Below are positions 25,789-34,143 of a stretch of 64,000 bases of DNA, piece after piece. A model generated the notes under the pieces. It was not told the DNA's origin and searched no databases. It saw only the letters and a program-made list of their open reading frames with translations. Source of the stretch: JBBATK01 sp040398805 (GTDB lineage: Bacteria > Bacteroidota > Ignavibacteria > Kapaibacteriales > NICIL-2); assembly GCA_040398805.1 (NCBI GenBank), contig JBBATK010000001.1, positions 434,001 through 498,000 of the forward strand, in the 5' to 3' direction. Made by a program: the position numbers and the translations under genes. Position 1 is the stretch's first letter, and every line of letters starts with the position of its first letter.

Positions 25789-27602
25789 GCATCGTAACCA
25801 AGGTCAATGATTTTGTCGTCTCTTTCGCCAATGTGAACGGTACGGGATCCGCCAGTGCCAATACCATGTTCGCGAAGTCCATTTTCCGAATGGGCATTCC
25901 CATCTCAGCGAAGAACCTTTTTCCCTCGAACATTCAGGGTCTACCCACATGGTATGAAGTCCGTGTCAGCGAGAACGGCTATCTGGGGCGGCGTGCCGGA
26001 ATCGACATGATGGTGGGCTTGAACGCACAGTCCTTTGCCAAGGATGTTCAGTCCGTGCTCCCCGGCGGATACTTCGTGTACGATTCGACGAAACTCATCC
26101 GCAAGGAGAACGTCCGTGAGGATATCACGTACATCGGCATACCGATGATGCAGATCTGCATGCAGGAGTATTCCGACCCTCGTCAGAGACTTCTGTTCAA
26201 GAACCTTATTTACGTGGGTGCGCTTGCACGCCTGATGAACATGGACCTTGACGTCGTTCGCGGTGTCATCGCCGACGAGTTCAAGAAGAAGCCGAAGCTC
26301 ATCGAACCGAACGTGCATGCCATGCATCTTGGCGTGAAATACGTCGAAGAGCATTATCCCGAGCCTATCTCCCTTCGGTGCGAGACCCGTGACCTGGTCG
26401 GTGACAGCATCATGATCACCGGGAACTCTGCGTGCGGACTCGGTGCCGTGTATGCAGGAGCGACCGTCGCTGCGTGGTATCCTATCACACCGTCGACCAG
26501 CATGGTCGGAGGGTATGAGAAGTTTGCGAACAAGTTGCTGGTCGACAAAGAGACCGGTGAGAAGAAGTTCGCTGTCGTGCAGGCGGAAGATGAGTTGTCG
26601 GCTATCGGTATGGTCCTCGGTGCAAGCTGGAACGGTGCGCGGGCGTTCACGGCGACCAGCGGTCCCGGAATTTCCCTCATGAACGAGTTCATCGGCCTGG
26701 CGTATTTCGCCGAAGTCCCCACCGTGCTCGTCGATGTCCAACGTGCCGGTCCGTCCACCGGCATGCCGACCCGTACGCAACAATCCGATGTCCTGCTCTG
26801 TGCCTATGCCTCGCATGGCGACACCAAGCATCCGCTGCTCTTCCCCAGTACGCCCAAAGAAGGCTTCGACATGATGGGTACCGCCTTCGACCTTGCCGAG
26901 CAACTGCAAACGCCGGTCATCGTCATGACGGACTTGGATCTGGGAATGAACGATCATATGTCGCCGGCATTCACGTGGGATCCCACGACGGTGTACAATC
27001 GTGGTAAGGTGCTAAGCGCCAATGATCTGGAGAACATGAAGGAATTCGGACGCTATCTCGATGTCGACGGCGACGGGATTCCCTACCGTACCATTCCCGG
27101 CACGCACCCGACCAAGGGGTCGTTCTTCACGCGTGGTTCTTCGCGCGATGAGTATGCGCGCTACACGGAAGACGGCGCCACCTATGTACGGAACATGGAC
27201 CGGCTCCTCAAGAAGTGGGAAACCGCGAAGAACCTGGTTCCGGGGCCCGAGTTCTATCAGGAGCAGAACTCGCATTCCATCGGCATCATCTTCTATGGAA
27301 CGACAGCGTATCCCGCGCTGGAGACGATGGATATCCTTCGTGACGAGGGAGTCCTTGTCGACGCCATGCGCATCCTTGCCTTCCCGTTCAGCGAGAAGGT
27401 GTCCGAATTCATCGACGCCCACGAAACCGTCTATGTCATCGAACAGAACCGTGACGCCCAGCTTCGGACGCTGCTCATGGTGGAATGCGACGCGGACCCC
27501 AAGAAGTTGCGAAAGATCCTGAACTACGACGGCATGCCGATAACGGCGGCAGCCATCGCAGGAACGATCATGGCGGAGCACGAAGTAGAACAGAGCAAGT
27601 AA
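25770..27602 (+). CDS. korA: 2-oxoacid:ferredoxin oxidoreductase, alpha subunit with fused gamma domain
   Basis: The 610-residue protein joins a gamma domain (about residues 1-190, GTGSASANTMFAKSIFRMG at the start) to the alpha pyrimidine-binding domain (from GNSACGLGAVYAG near residue 215). YPITPSTSMV, the VQAEDELSAIGMVLGASWNG block and TSGPGISLMNE are typical of KorA/VorA types. With KorB it converts a 2-oxoacid, probably 2-oxoglutarate, to the acyl-CoA and reduced ferredoxin, or carboxylates the acyl-CoA in reverse. The substrate is inferred from overall resemblance. The ATG at 25770 overlaps the upstream gene; 25785 is also possible. Confidence 0.88.
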   Translation: MSSNSMSIVTKVNDFVVSFANVNGTGSASANTMFAKSIFRMGIPISAKNLFPSNIQGLPTWYEVRVSENGYLGRRAGIDMMVGLNAQSFAKDVQSVLPGGYFVYDSTKLIRKENVREDITYIGIPMMQICMQEYSDPRQRLLFKNLIYVGALARLMNMDLDVVRGVIADEFKKKPKLIEPNVHAMHLGVKYVEEHYPEPISLRCETRDLVGDSIMITGNSACGLGAVYAGATVAAWYPITPSTSMVGGYEKFANKLLVDKETGEKKFAVVQAEDELSAIGMVLGASWNGARAFTATSGPGISLMNEFIGLAYFAEVPTVLVDVQRAGPSTGMPTRTQQSDVLLCAYASHGDTKHPLLFPSTPKEGFDMMGTAFDLAEQLQTPVIVMTDLDLGMNDHMSPAFTWDPTTVYNRGKVLSANDLENMKEFGRYLDVDGDGIPYRTIPGTHPTKGSFFTRGSSRDEYARYTEDGATYVRNMDRLLKKWETAKNLVPGPEFYQEQNSHSIGIIFYGTTAYPALETMDILRDEGVLVDAMRILAFPFSEKVSEFIDAHETVYVIEQNRDAQLRTLLMVECDADPKKLRKILNYDGMPITAAAIAGTIMAEHEVEQSK

Positions 27603-27632
27603 TCAACCAAGAAACCTCAACAGCACGTACCT

Positions 27633-28685
27633 ATGTCATTCATCAAGCCTCAGTTTTCGCACCCTCAACTCCCCAAGAACTCCTTGGGATATTCAAGAAA
27701 AGATTACGAAGGTGTGATTTCCACGTTATGCGCAGGATGCGGTCACGACTCCATCAGCGGAGCCATCGTTCAGGCGTGTTATGAGATGAACGTGGAGCCC
27801 CATCGTGTGGCGAAGCTTTCCGGTATCGGATGCTCCTCGAAGACACCGAATTATTTCCTCAACAACTCGCACGGTTTCAACTCCGTTCACGGTCGCATGC
27901 CCTCGGTGGCAACGGGTGCCAACCTGGCCAACCGCAATCTCCTGTACTTGGGCGTGTCGGGCGATGGTGATACGGCCTCGATCGGCATGGGACAGTTCGT
28001 GCATGCCATTCGCCGCTCGTTGAACATGACCTACATCGTCATGAACAACGGTTGTTACGGTTTGACGAAGGGACAGGACTCGGCCACCGCCGATGCAGGC
28101 TCGAAGAGCAAGGCCGGTTCGGTCAATCCTTTTGCATCGATCGACCTTTGTGCCATGGCCATCCAGCTTGGCGCGAGCTTCGTTGCGCGAAGTTTCAGCG
28201 GCGACAAGACGCAGCTTATTCCCTTGATAAAAGCGGCCATGTCACATCATGGTTTCGCGCTTCTCGATGTCGTTTCGCCGTGTGTCACCTTCAACAACAA
28301 CGAAGGATCCACAAAGAGCTACGACTTCGTCCGTGATCATGAGGCGGCCCTCTCGGAAGTGGGATTCGTTCCCCTGAGAACGGAGATCACCGTTTCGTAC
28401 GAAGATGGCGGTGCGAAGATGGTGGAACTGCACGACGGATCGCATGTGGCGCTACAGAAGCTTTCGTCGGACTACGATCCCACGAACCGTGATTCCGCGA
28501 TGAACGCGCTCGAGCAATCGAAGTCGCGTGGTGAGATTCTCACGGGCCTCATGTACATCGACACGGAATCCCGCGACCTTCATGACATCATCGCTACGTG
28601 CAAGAAGCCTTTGAATGAACTCACAGAGGCGGATCTCATGCCGTCGGTCGAGCAGTTGAGTGCCATCAACGCGGACCACCGCTAA
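27633..28685 (+). CDS. korB: 2-oxoacid:ferredoxin oxidoreductase, beta subunit
   Basis: The 350-residue protein binds thiamine diphosphate: GVSGDGDTASIGMGQFVHA is followed by the IVMNNGCYGLTKGQ segment. Four cysteines fit the 4Fe-4S cluster of the family (LCAGCGHD, GIGCSSKTP, SPCVTF). It is the last gene of the three-gene operon, 30 bases after korA, and a bidirectional-looking terminator follows. Length and motifs match the KorB class rather than pyruvate-specific single-chain enzymes. Confidence 0.92.
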   Translation: MSFIKPQFSHPQLPKNSLGYSRKDYEGVISTLCAGCGHDSISGAIVQACYEMNVEPHRVAKLSGIGCSSKTPNYFLNNSHGFNSVHGRMPSVATGANLANRNLLYLGVSGDGDTASIGMGQFVHAIRRSLNMTYIVMNNGCYGLTKGQDSATADAGSKSKAGSVNPFASIDLCAMAIQLGASFVARSFSGDKTQLIPLIKAAMSHHGFALLDVVSPCVTFNNNEGSTKSYDFVRDHEAALSEVGFVPLRTEITVSYEDGGAKMVELHDGSHVALQKLSSDYDPTNRDSAMNALEQSKSRGEILTGLMYIDTESRDLHDIIATCKKPLNELTEADLMPSVEQLSAINADHR

Positions 28686-28746
28686 GACGTCGCGGAGAGA
28701 CGTACCTGAGGGTGCTTACAAGACAGTGGAATCGAATGACTAGGCC

Positions 28747-28780
28747 AGGGGTGATCCTATCAGATCATCCCTGTTCTTTT
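28747..28780 (+). terminator. Terminator of the kor operon
   Basis: A 10-bp stem (AGGGGTGATC / GATCATCCCT, one G-T pair) with a 6-base loop is followed by GTTCTTTTTC. It overlaps the stop codon of the convergent VWA gene. Confidence 0.85.
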
Positions 28781-30940
28781 TCTGATGAACCATTCGATGG
28801 CGAAGCACGCGAGGGCCATAGCGAGGACTTCGGCCATGGACCCTAAGTCCCACTCGGTCGTCCGTGTGATGCTGCGCTTCGTGAAGCGCTCGTTCGACCG
28901 TAGGTCGTCGAGGAACGAGCCGACATCATCCACTGAGTAATACTTCCCGCCGGTGCGTTCAGCCAGAGCTCTCAGCAATCCCGCATTCAAGCGCAGGTTC
29001 TGGAACTCGAGCGGAAGGTTCCCCACGCTGAATCGGCCGGCATCTTTGCCATACGGACGCGAGTCGATCATCGCCGTACCGTTGAAGGAGTAATCCCCCG
29101 GAGCCAAGCCCTCCACACTGCTGCCATACTGACCGTTGCCCATCGGAGTCAGGTTGATCGTCCGCTGTTGCGATCCGGCGGCAAGGGTGACCGTGATGGA
29201 TGCATCTTCGACGGGAACCATCGCGTCGTTGTAGACCTGAGCTTGAAAGCTCACCGTCTCGCCTCCGGCATAGAACGAGCGTGATGTGCGGATGCGCACT
29301 TTCCGCTCGTCGTCGTCCGTACTCAACCATTTGGACGAGTTATTCAGAAGCACGGAAAGCACATCGGTGGCATTCGCCGTTCCACGCGTCTTATCGAGTG
29401 CCGTCCCCAGAAGTTTCCATCGGAACAGACCGTATCCCAGGACGGCAATGCACTTGGAGCGATCGACGTTACGGGTGACGATGAGGGGCTCGCCAAGCGA
29501 CACGTTGTTGACCCTCATTCCCGCAACGACGCGGGCTTCCGGCTTGACCCGCACGAAGGTCTCCGTTCGGAAGATCGGCGGTAAGGAGTTCCACACCGAC
29601 GCATCGTCGGATGTTCCGTTCACCCGCAGAAGAGCGTGCGACTCATCGCCCTGGGCGACGTCCATCGTCACGGCGAATTCCTGAGGACGTGCCGATTGGA
29701 CGGTGAACGGCAGTACCGACTCGAACTCGCGAAGCTTGCCGTAGTCGCAATTCTGAGAGGCCACGAAAAGAAGCGGCTTCTTCGCCCGCGTGATCTCCGC
29801 AGCGAGAAACCGCACGAGCGACGCCGATGTCGACGCAACGGGAAATCCGATGAAGACGACGAGATCCGCCTCGCGCACGGCGCTTTGCGAGCCCGCATCG
29901 TCGTACACTTCCGAGCCCGACTTCTGGATGATGCTCTTCAGGGAGACACCTTGCATGGACTCGAAGGCGGAGCGGATGAACGCTACGTCCGGGCTCGGCG
30001 CTCCGGCCACGATGAGCACTTTCCGCTTGTCGTCCTTGATCGTGACAAACTCGTCGACGGCGTTATTACGGTCTGTCAATTCGCCGTCCAATGCGTCCAC
30101 ACGCGCCGTGATCTTGTGTACTCCGGCAGCCGCGGTCTTGTATTGAAACAGATGCGTCACGATATCGCCCTCGTGTCGGATAGGCAGCATCGCACTCTCG
30201 ACCGCGTTACCGTTATCCAACAACGTCAGGCGCGCATCCACGCCTTTGTACCCGTGGGAACGCACGGTCACTTGGACAGGCAACACCGCATTGACGAAGC
30301 CGATATCGTTCGTGACGACTGCCGTCACGGAGACATCCTTGGCATCCGACGTATCACCGATCCCTATCACATACACGGGCTTACCCAACTGTTCCGCAGC
30401 GACGACGGGATTCGCGCCGGACGTATAGGCACCGTCCGAAACCAGCAAGACCGCTTGCGTATTGTCCCTCTCGGCATTCTCCTGGACATAACGGACGGCA
30501 CGATCGATATCGGTGCGCTGTCCGTTCCATTTCCACTCCGCAGGGCTCTGCGCCGGTAACGCACGGACCGTTTCGTCGAAACCGTACACCGACACGTCAT
30601 CGCCAAGCTCGTTCCACCGAGAAGCTGTGAATGCGGACTGCATGTCGGCACGCCGGTCGCGTCGCGCATCGCGTTGAATCATGGAAAGGGATTGATCGAC
30701 AAGCATGGTCAGTCGCGGTGCGTCCGACGACGATCTCAAGAGCGTAAGGACGGGTTCGAACAACGTGATGATAAGAAGGGCCAGACCAAGGGTCCGCAAT
30801 GCCGTCAGCACGAGGCGTCGTGCCGGCGTGATGACCGGCTGAGTGACGCGGTAATACCACGTGCTTACAAGGAACGCAGCGCCGAGGGCGATGATGACCA
30901 ACCACCAGGAACTATTGAAGGCGAAATCGAATGAAGACAT
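28760..30940 (-). CDS. Membrane-anchored von Willebrand factor A protein
   Basis: The 726-residue protein begins with two membrane segments (about residues 10-30 and 45-65), then a VWA domain with the metal-site motif DQSLS near residue 80. A central region holds Rossmann-like and beta-sandwich segments, with ADLVVFIGFPV and VLGYGLFRW resembling glutamine-amidotransferase-like parts. A last membrane segment (AEVLAMALACFAIEW) sits just before the C-terminal RKRTGMI. This layout resembles BatA-like or CARDB/VWA proteins of Bacteroidota and Planctomycetes, but no bat operon or MoxR ATPase is nearby. The ATG at 30940 (MSSFDFAFNS) gives a proper membrane N-terminus. Function unknown. Confidence 0.7.
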   Translation of the reverse strand: MSSFDFAFNSSWWLVIIALGAAFLVSTWYYRVTQPVITPARRLVLTALRTLGLALLIITLFEPVLTLLRSSSDAPRLTMLVDQSLSMIQRDARRDRRADMQSAFTASRWNELGDDVSVYGFDETVRALPAQSPAEWKWNGQRTDIDRAVRYVQENAERDNTQAVLLVSDGAYTSGANPVVAAEQLGKPVYVIGIGDTSDAKDVSVTAVVTNDIGFVNAVLPVQVTVRSHGYKGVDARLTLLDNGNAVESAMLPIRHEGDIVTHLFQYKTAAAGVHKITARVDALDGELTDRNNAVDEFVTIKDDKRKVLIVAGAPSPDVAFIRSAFESMQGVSLKSIIQKSGSEVYDDAGSQSAVREADLVVFIGFPVASTSASLVRFLAAEITRAKKPLLFVASQNCDYGKLREFESVLPFTVQSARPQEFAVTMDVAQGDESHALLRVNGTSDDASVWNSLPPIFRTETFVRVKPEARVVAGMRVNNVSLGEPLIVTRNVDRSKCIAVLGYGLFRWKLLGTALDKTRGTANATDVLSVLLNNSSKWLSTDDDERKVRIRTSRSFYAGGETVSFQAQVYNDAMVPVEDASITVTLAAGSQQRTINLTPMGNGQYGSSVEGLAPGDYSFNGTAMIDSRPYGKDAGRFSVGNLPLEFQNLRLNAGLLRALAERTGGKYYSVDDVGSFLDDLRSNERFTKRSITRTTEWDLGSMAEVLAMALACFAIEWFIRKRTGMI

Positions 30941-31010
30941 GGAGGACGAGTGATTGCGTATCGAGAGCTTTTTTTTGAAAAAAAATGCACGACTTTCGAG
31001 CAGGTGGCCA

Positions 31011-31018
31011 CAAAAGTA
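31011..31018 (-). promoter_or_regulatory. -7 box of the VWA gene (TACTTTTG)
   Basis: TACTTTTG on the minus strand matches TAnnTTTG exactly. It lies 70 bases before the VWA start and back to back with the tRNA-Pro promoter. Confidence 0.6.
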
Positions 31019-31025
31019 CATAACC

Positions 31026-31057
31026 TTTGTCCAGTGTCGGGTGAATGTCTATTTTTG
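31026..31057 (+). promoter_or_regulatory. Promoter of tRNA-Pro: TTTG-N20-TATTTTTG
   Basis: TTTG at 31026-31029, a 20-base spacer, then TATTTTTG at 31050-31057. Both boxes are perfect and the tRNA begins 10 bases later. This is the clearest Bacteroidota-type promoter in the window. Confidence 0.8.
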
Positions 31058-31066
31058 CAACCTATT

Positions 31067-31140
31067 CGGGGTGTGGCTCAGCCCGGTAGAGCACCTCGTT
31101 CGGGTCGAGGGGGTCGGAGGTTCGAATCCTCTCACCCCGA
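31067..31140 (+). tRNA. tRNA-Pro (anticodon CGG)
   Basis: The acceptor stem CGGGGTG pairs with CACCCCG. The anticodon stem CCTCG/CGAGG encloses TTCGGGT, giving CGG. The T-arm is GGAGG-TTCGAAT-CCTCT, with one wobble pair. CCA is not encoded. Confidence 0.94.
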
Positions 31141-31191
31141 CGAATAGACATCATGAACGCCGCATCAGGCCTTCAGATGGAAGAAATGAAA

Positions 31192-31217
31192 AAGTCTGCC
31201 CTTGGGCAGACTTTTTT
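31192..31217 (+). terminator. Terminator of tRNA-Pro
   Basis: A perfect 9-bp stem (AAGTCTGCC / GGCAGACTT) with a CTTG loop runs into six T residues. It lies 51 bases after the tRNA and before the acyltransferase start chosen here. Confidence 0.9.
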
Positions 31218-31248
31218 CGTATCCACGACGGACATTCCGTGCGCATCC

Positions 31249-32451
31249 ATGGAAGAGAGTACCCCTACATCGTCCGTCGCCCATACCGGCTCGCAACCCG
31301 GATCCCAGGGTCGTGCGTTCTTCGCGGGACTCGATACCCTGCGCTTCCTCGCGGCGATGCTCGTGGTGCTTGCTCATGGAGAGGCCATCCGCGCCCACCG
31401 CGGTCTACCCAATATTCTCAACTGGAGCATCTTCCACAACGGCTCTTTGGCCGTGTCGTTCTTCTTCGCTCTCAGCGGGTTCCTCATCACGTATCTCTTG
31501 ACCGACGAACGCGACCGCTTCGGCACGATATCCGTTCGACTCTTCTATCAACGGCGCGCATTACGCATCCTGCCGTTGTACTTCCTTCTCGTCCTCCTGG
31601 GCACGATCCTCATTCCCTCCCTTCTTCCATTCCTCGGGATACGCTATTCCATTCCGTACGACCCGCAGGGAGTGATCATGTGGTATGTAGCGTTGATGCC
31701 CTTTGTCGTCAACATCCACTACGATGTGTTCGTCATCGGCCCGCTCTGGTCCATCGGGGTCGAGGAGTGGTACTACTTCCTCGTGGCACCGGTCGTGAAA
31801 TACGTCGCTCAGCGCATCCACATGGTGTTCCTCGCCGTCATCATCGTCCGCCTGGGACTTCTCTGCTGCGTCGATGCGAATCTCGTCACCGGTCCCACAG
31901 CGGGACTCGTCACGATCCTCTCGTTCGAGTGCATGGCGGCAGGGGGACTGGCGGCTTTGTTCGTGCGCAGACAGCGGGGAACGTCCGGATGGCCGGGATT
32001 CGTTGGACCTCGCTACGCATGGCCCCTCGTGCGGTACGTCGTCTATACGGTCCTGGCACTACGGATCCTCATGCATTTCACGATCGCCGACATCCTGCCT
32101 GTGTATCGGACCATCACCGACTCATACACGGGTACCGCGCTCCTCGACATGGCGCTGTTCACCACGCTCGTCGTTGATGTGACGACAAGGAGCGTTCGCG
32201 GCGACTCATCGGTGTTTCGATGGATGGAACGTTGCGGGGAATACTCGTATGGTATCTACATGTACCATAATCTCGTGGCATTCGCTCTCACATTCGGTTT
32301 GCACTCGTTGTGGCAACGGCTGCCTCTTGCTTGGGGGATTCTTCTGTATCACGGTGCCTTGGGTTTCGCGACCCTAGCGATCGCGATCATTTCAAAAAAG
32401 ACGTTCGAACACGTCTTCCTTGTCCGGCAGCGGCGGCCAGCTCTTCCCTAG
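31249..32451 (+). CDS. Acyltransferase 3 family membrane protein (OafA/YrhL type)
   Basis: The 400-residue protein has about ten hydrophobic segments and the family entry motif LDTLRFLAAMLVVLAHGEA, with the conserved histidine, then FFFALSGFLITYLL and RRALRILPLYFLLVLL. Such enzymes O-acylate sugars of lipopolysaccharide, exopolysaccharide or peptidoglycan; the acceptor is not known here. The ATG at 31249 is chosen over 31153 because the tRNA-Pro terminator at 31192-31217 would lie inside the longer version. Its stop codon overlaps that of the convergent sugar-binding gene (32448-32451). Confidence 0.85.
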   Translation: MEESTPTSSVAHTGSQPGSQGRAFFAGLDTLRFLAAMLVVLAHGEAIRAHRGLPNILNWSIFHNGSLAVSFFFALSGFLITYLLTDERDRFGTISVRLFYQRRALRILPLYFLLVLLGTILIPSLLPFLGIRYSIPYDPQGVIMWYVALMPFVVNIHYDVFVIGPLWSIGVEEWYYFLVAPVVKYVAQRIHMVFLAVIIVRLGLLCCVDANLVTGPTAGLVTILSFECMAAGGLAALFVRRQRGTSGWPGFVGPRYAWPLVRYVVYTVLALRILMHFTIADILPVYRTITDSYTGTALLDMALFTTLVVDVTTRSVRGDSSVFRWMERCGEYSYGIYMYHNLVAFALTFGLHSLWQRLPLAWGILLYHGALGFATLAIAIISKKTFEHVFLVRQRRPALP

Positions 32452-33686
32452 TTACTCGCAACGGCGCATAAACGCTGCATCTCCAGCTGGGCGTCGTTCA
32501 GGGCAGCTTGCGGTTCCTTACGTCCGTACAATGCTTCCACGACGGCGTTCTCGATGACGGCCTCCATCTCCAGCCATTTTGGATGGACCGGCGTCATGCG
32601 GGCATGAAGCAATTGCGCCGCGAAAACCTTTCGTATGGGATGCGAGACGAAATACGAATCGTTGAACCCCTCCTTGGCGGCGGGAAAACCGGCTTCCGTG
32701 ACCTGCTTGCAGAAGGCAAGCGCGTTCTTGGCGTTCGTGAGGTAGGTGATGAAGGCGTGCGCCAGCGTTTTCTGTTCCGATGCTGCACTGATAGCCAGGT
32801 ATTCACCTCCGGCGAAGGAGATGCCCGGAGCGCCTGCCCTTGCGGAGGGCAGCGGCATGACCGAGTACTCCAGAAGCGGATTCTCTCTCCCTATCTTGTC
32901 AGCGAGCCACCCGCCGGAGTTCCAGAATGCCAGGTGTCCTTGGGCGAACTGACCATCGAGCTGTTTCTGCGTTTCGATCATGCCCGCTCGTGACAATTGA
33001 ACGTACATCGAAAGCGCTTCGACATTGGCTAGGGAATTGACGACAGGTCTGCCATTTGCATCGAGTACATCGCCGCCGTATGACCAGAAGAACGGAAGAA
33101 TCTTCTTATACAGGCGATGGCCATCCGCCCCGTTGGCACCGAACCCATGATCTTCGCCGGAGAGCGATACCTGCTCGGAAGCGCGAAGCACGTCCGACCA
33201 CGTTGCGGGCGAGGCCGAGGCACCGGCCTTTTCGAGGAGCTGTCTGTTCACATACATCACGCGCGTATCGACAATCCATGGCAGAGCGAACACCTTCCCG
33301 CTCCAGCGGGCCGGTTCGGTGGACCATTCGAAACAGCCGTCGAGAGACGTGGGCTGGATGGAATTGAGATCGGCCAAAACGCCGGACGATGAGAACTGCG
33401 CCACCCAGTCCGAGCCGAATTCAACAACGTCCGGCGCAGTCCGCGAACTAAAGGCGGCAATGAGTTTCGTCTTTCCGTCATTCCAGCTCAACTCCGTGCA
33501 CTCCACCTTGCAATTGTTTTGTTTTTCAAAGACTTCTATCAATTGCCGAAGAGCTTGCTTTTGCGACGGTTCGCTCCAGAAATGCCAAAATCGCACGACA
33601 CGATCCGAGGATGGAGTGTCCTTTGAGCACGAGGTGAGCACGACCGTACATACGACGATGAGGAGACGGAAAGCGGAAGTTCTCAT
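32448..33686 (-). CDS. Extracellular sugar-binding lipoprotein (ABC solute-binding protein family 1)
   Basis: The 412-residue protein has a lipoprotein signal ending VVLTSC near residue 20. The mature part has the family-1 pattern: VVRFWHFWSEPSQKQALRQL, then a YVNRQLLEKAG block, SGEDHGFGANG and FAGGEYLAISAASEQ. It should bind an oligosaccharide or a similar solute outside the cytoplasm. No MalF/MalG-type permeases or ATPase lie nearby, so it is an orphan here. The ATG at 33686 sets the signal peptide at the N-terminus; a longer in-frame start would run into the tRNA-Ser gene. Confidence 0.85.
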   Translation of the reverse strand: MRTSAFRLLIVVCTVVLTSCSKDTPSSDRVVRFWHFWSEPSQKQALRQLIEVFEKQNNCKVECTELSWNDGKTKLIAAFSSRTAPDVVEFGSDWVAQFSSSGVLADLNSIQPTSLDGCFEWSTEPARWSGKVFALPWIVDTRVMYVNRQLLEKAGASASPATWSDVLRASEQVSLSGEDHGFGANGADGHRLYKKILPFFWSYGGDVLDANGRPVVNSLANVEALSMYVQLSRAGMIETQKQLDGQFAQGHLAFWNSGGWLADKIGRENPLLEYSVMPLPSARAGAPGISFAGGEYLAISAASEQKTLAHAFITYLTNAKNALAFCKQVTEAGFPAAKEGFNDSYFVSHPIRKVFAAQLLHARMTPVHPKWLEMEAVIENAVVEALYGRKEPQAALNDAQLEMQRLCAVASN

Positions 33687-33819
33687 AGGCGAAACGTAGA
33701 TGTGGGACGAGGGTGTGGTCAATGGGCGGAACGACGGCGTCGTTGCGAGCGCGAACCGGAGGGTTGACACTTTCCGGAGCCGGAAAACAGCAAGTCTACA
33801 AACATGAACCGTCGGGGAG

Positions 33820-33906
33820 CGGAAGGAGAGAGATTCGAACTCTCGGTACCGTTTCCGGTACACACGCTTTCCAGGCGTGCCAATTAAGCCACTCTTGCAT
33901 CCTTCC
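33820..33906 (-). tRNA. tRNA-Ser (anticodon GGA)
   Basis: The acceptor stem GGAAGGA pairs with TCCTTCC. The anticodon stem CACGC/GCGTG encloses CTGGAAA, giving GGA. The long variable arm (TACCG / CGGTA) marks a class II tRNA. The T-arm is GAGAG-TTCGAAT-CTCTC. CCA is not encoded. Confidence 0.95.
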
Positions 33907-33915
33907 GAAGAGCTG

Positions 33916-33946
33916 CAAATATACATAGGGACATTGAAGCACCAAG
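33916..33946 (-). promoter_or_regulatory. Promoter of tRNA-Ser(GGA): CTTG-N19-TATATTTG
   Basis: On the minus strand CTTG (33946-33943) is followed by 19 bases and TATATTTG (33923-33916). The -7 box is perfect and the -33 box differs by one base. The tRNA starts 10 bases later. Confidence 0.68.
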
Positions 33947-34104
33947 GGTGAAAGACCGATAATCGTGAAGAAGCGGAGTTTCCGCGTCGCCGTACCTGCG
34001 CAGCACCTTTTCTATGAAAAAAAAATCACGGGAGAAGGCCCGAACGCTTGTCTCCATGCGGTTTGCAGTCGAAAATTAGGAGATGTGGTTATACTCCGAT
34101 AAAG

Positions 34105-34112
34105 TAACTTTG
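34105..34112 (+). promoter_or_regulatory. -7 box of the LD-carboxypeptidase gene (TAACTTTG)
   Basis: TAACTTTG matches TAnnTTTG exactly and ends 31 bases before the ATG at 34144. Confidence 0.62.
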
Positions 34113-34143
34113 CGCCGGACGTGTTCCGGGCTTGAGAGGCTCA

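Noticed and set aside
30969..30985. T8-G-A8 palindrome in the VWA leader as a terminator
   Set aside because: An A/T-only stem with almost no loop cannot form a stable hairpin.
31153..31248. Earlier start for the acyltransferase
   Set aside because: It would place the tRNA-Pro terminator hairpin inside the coding region.
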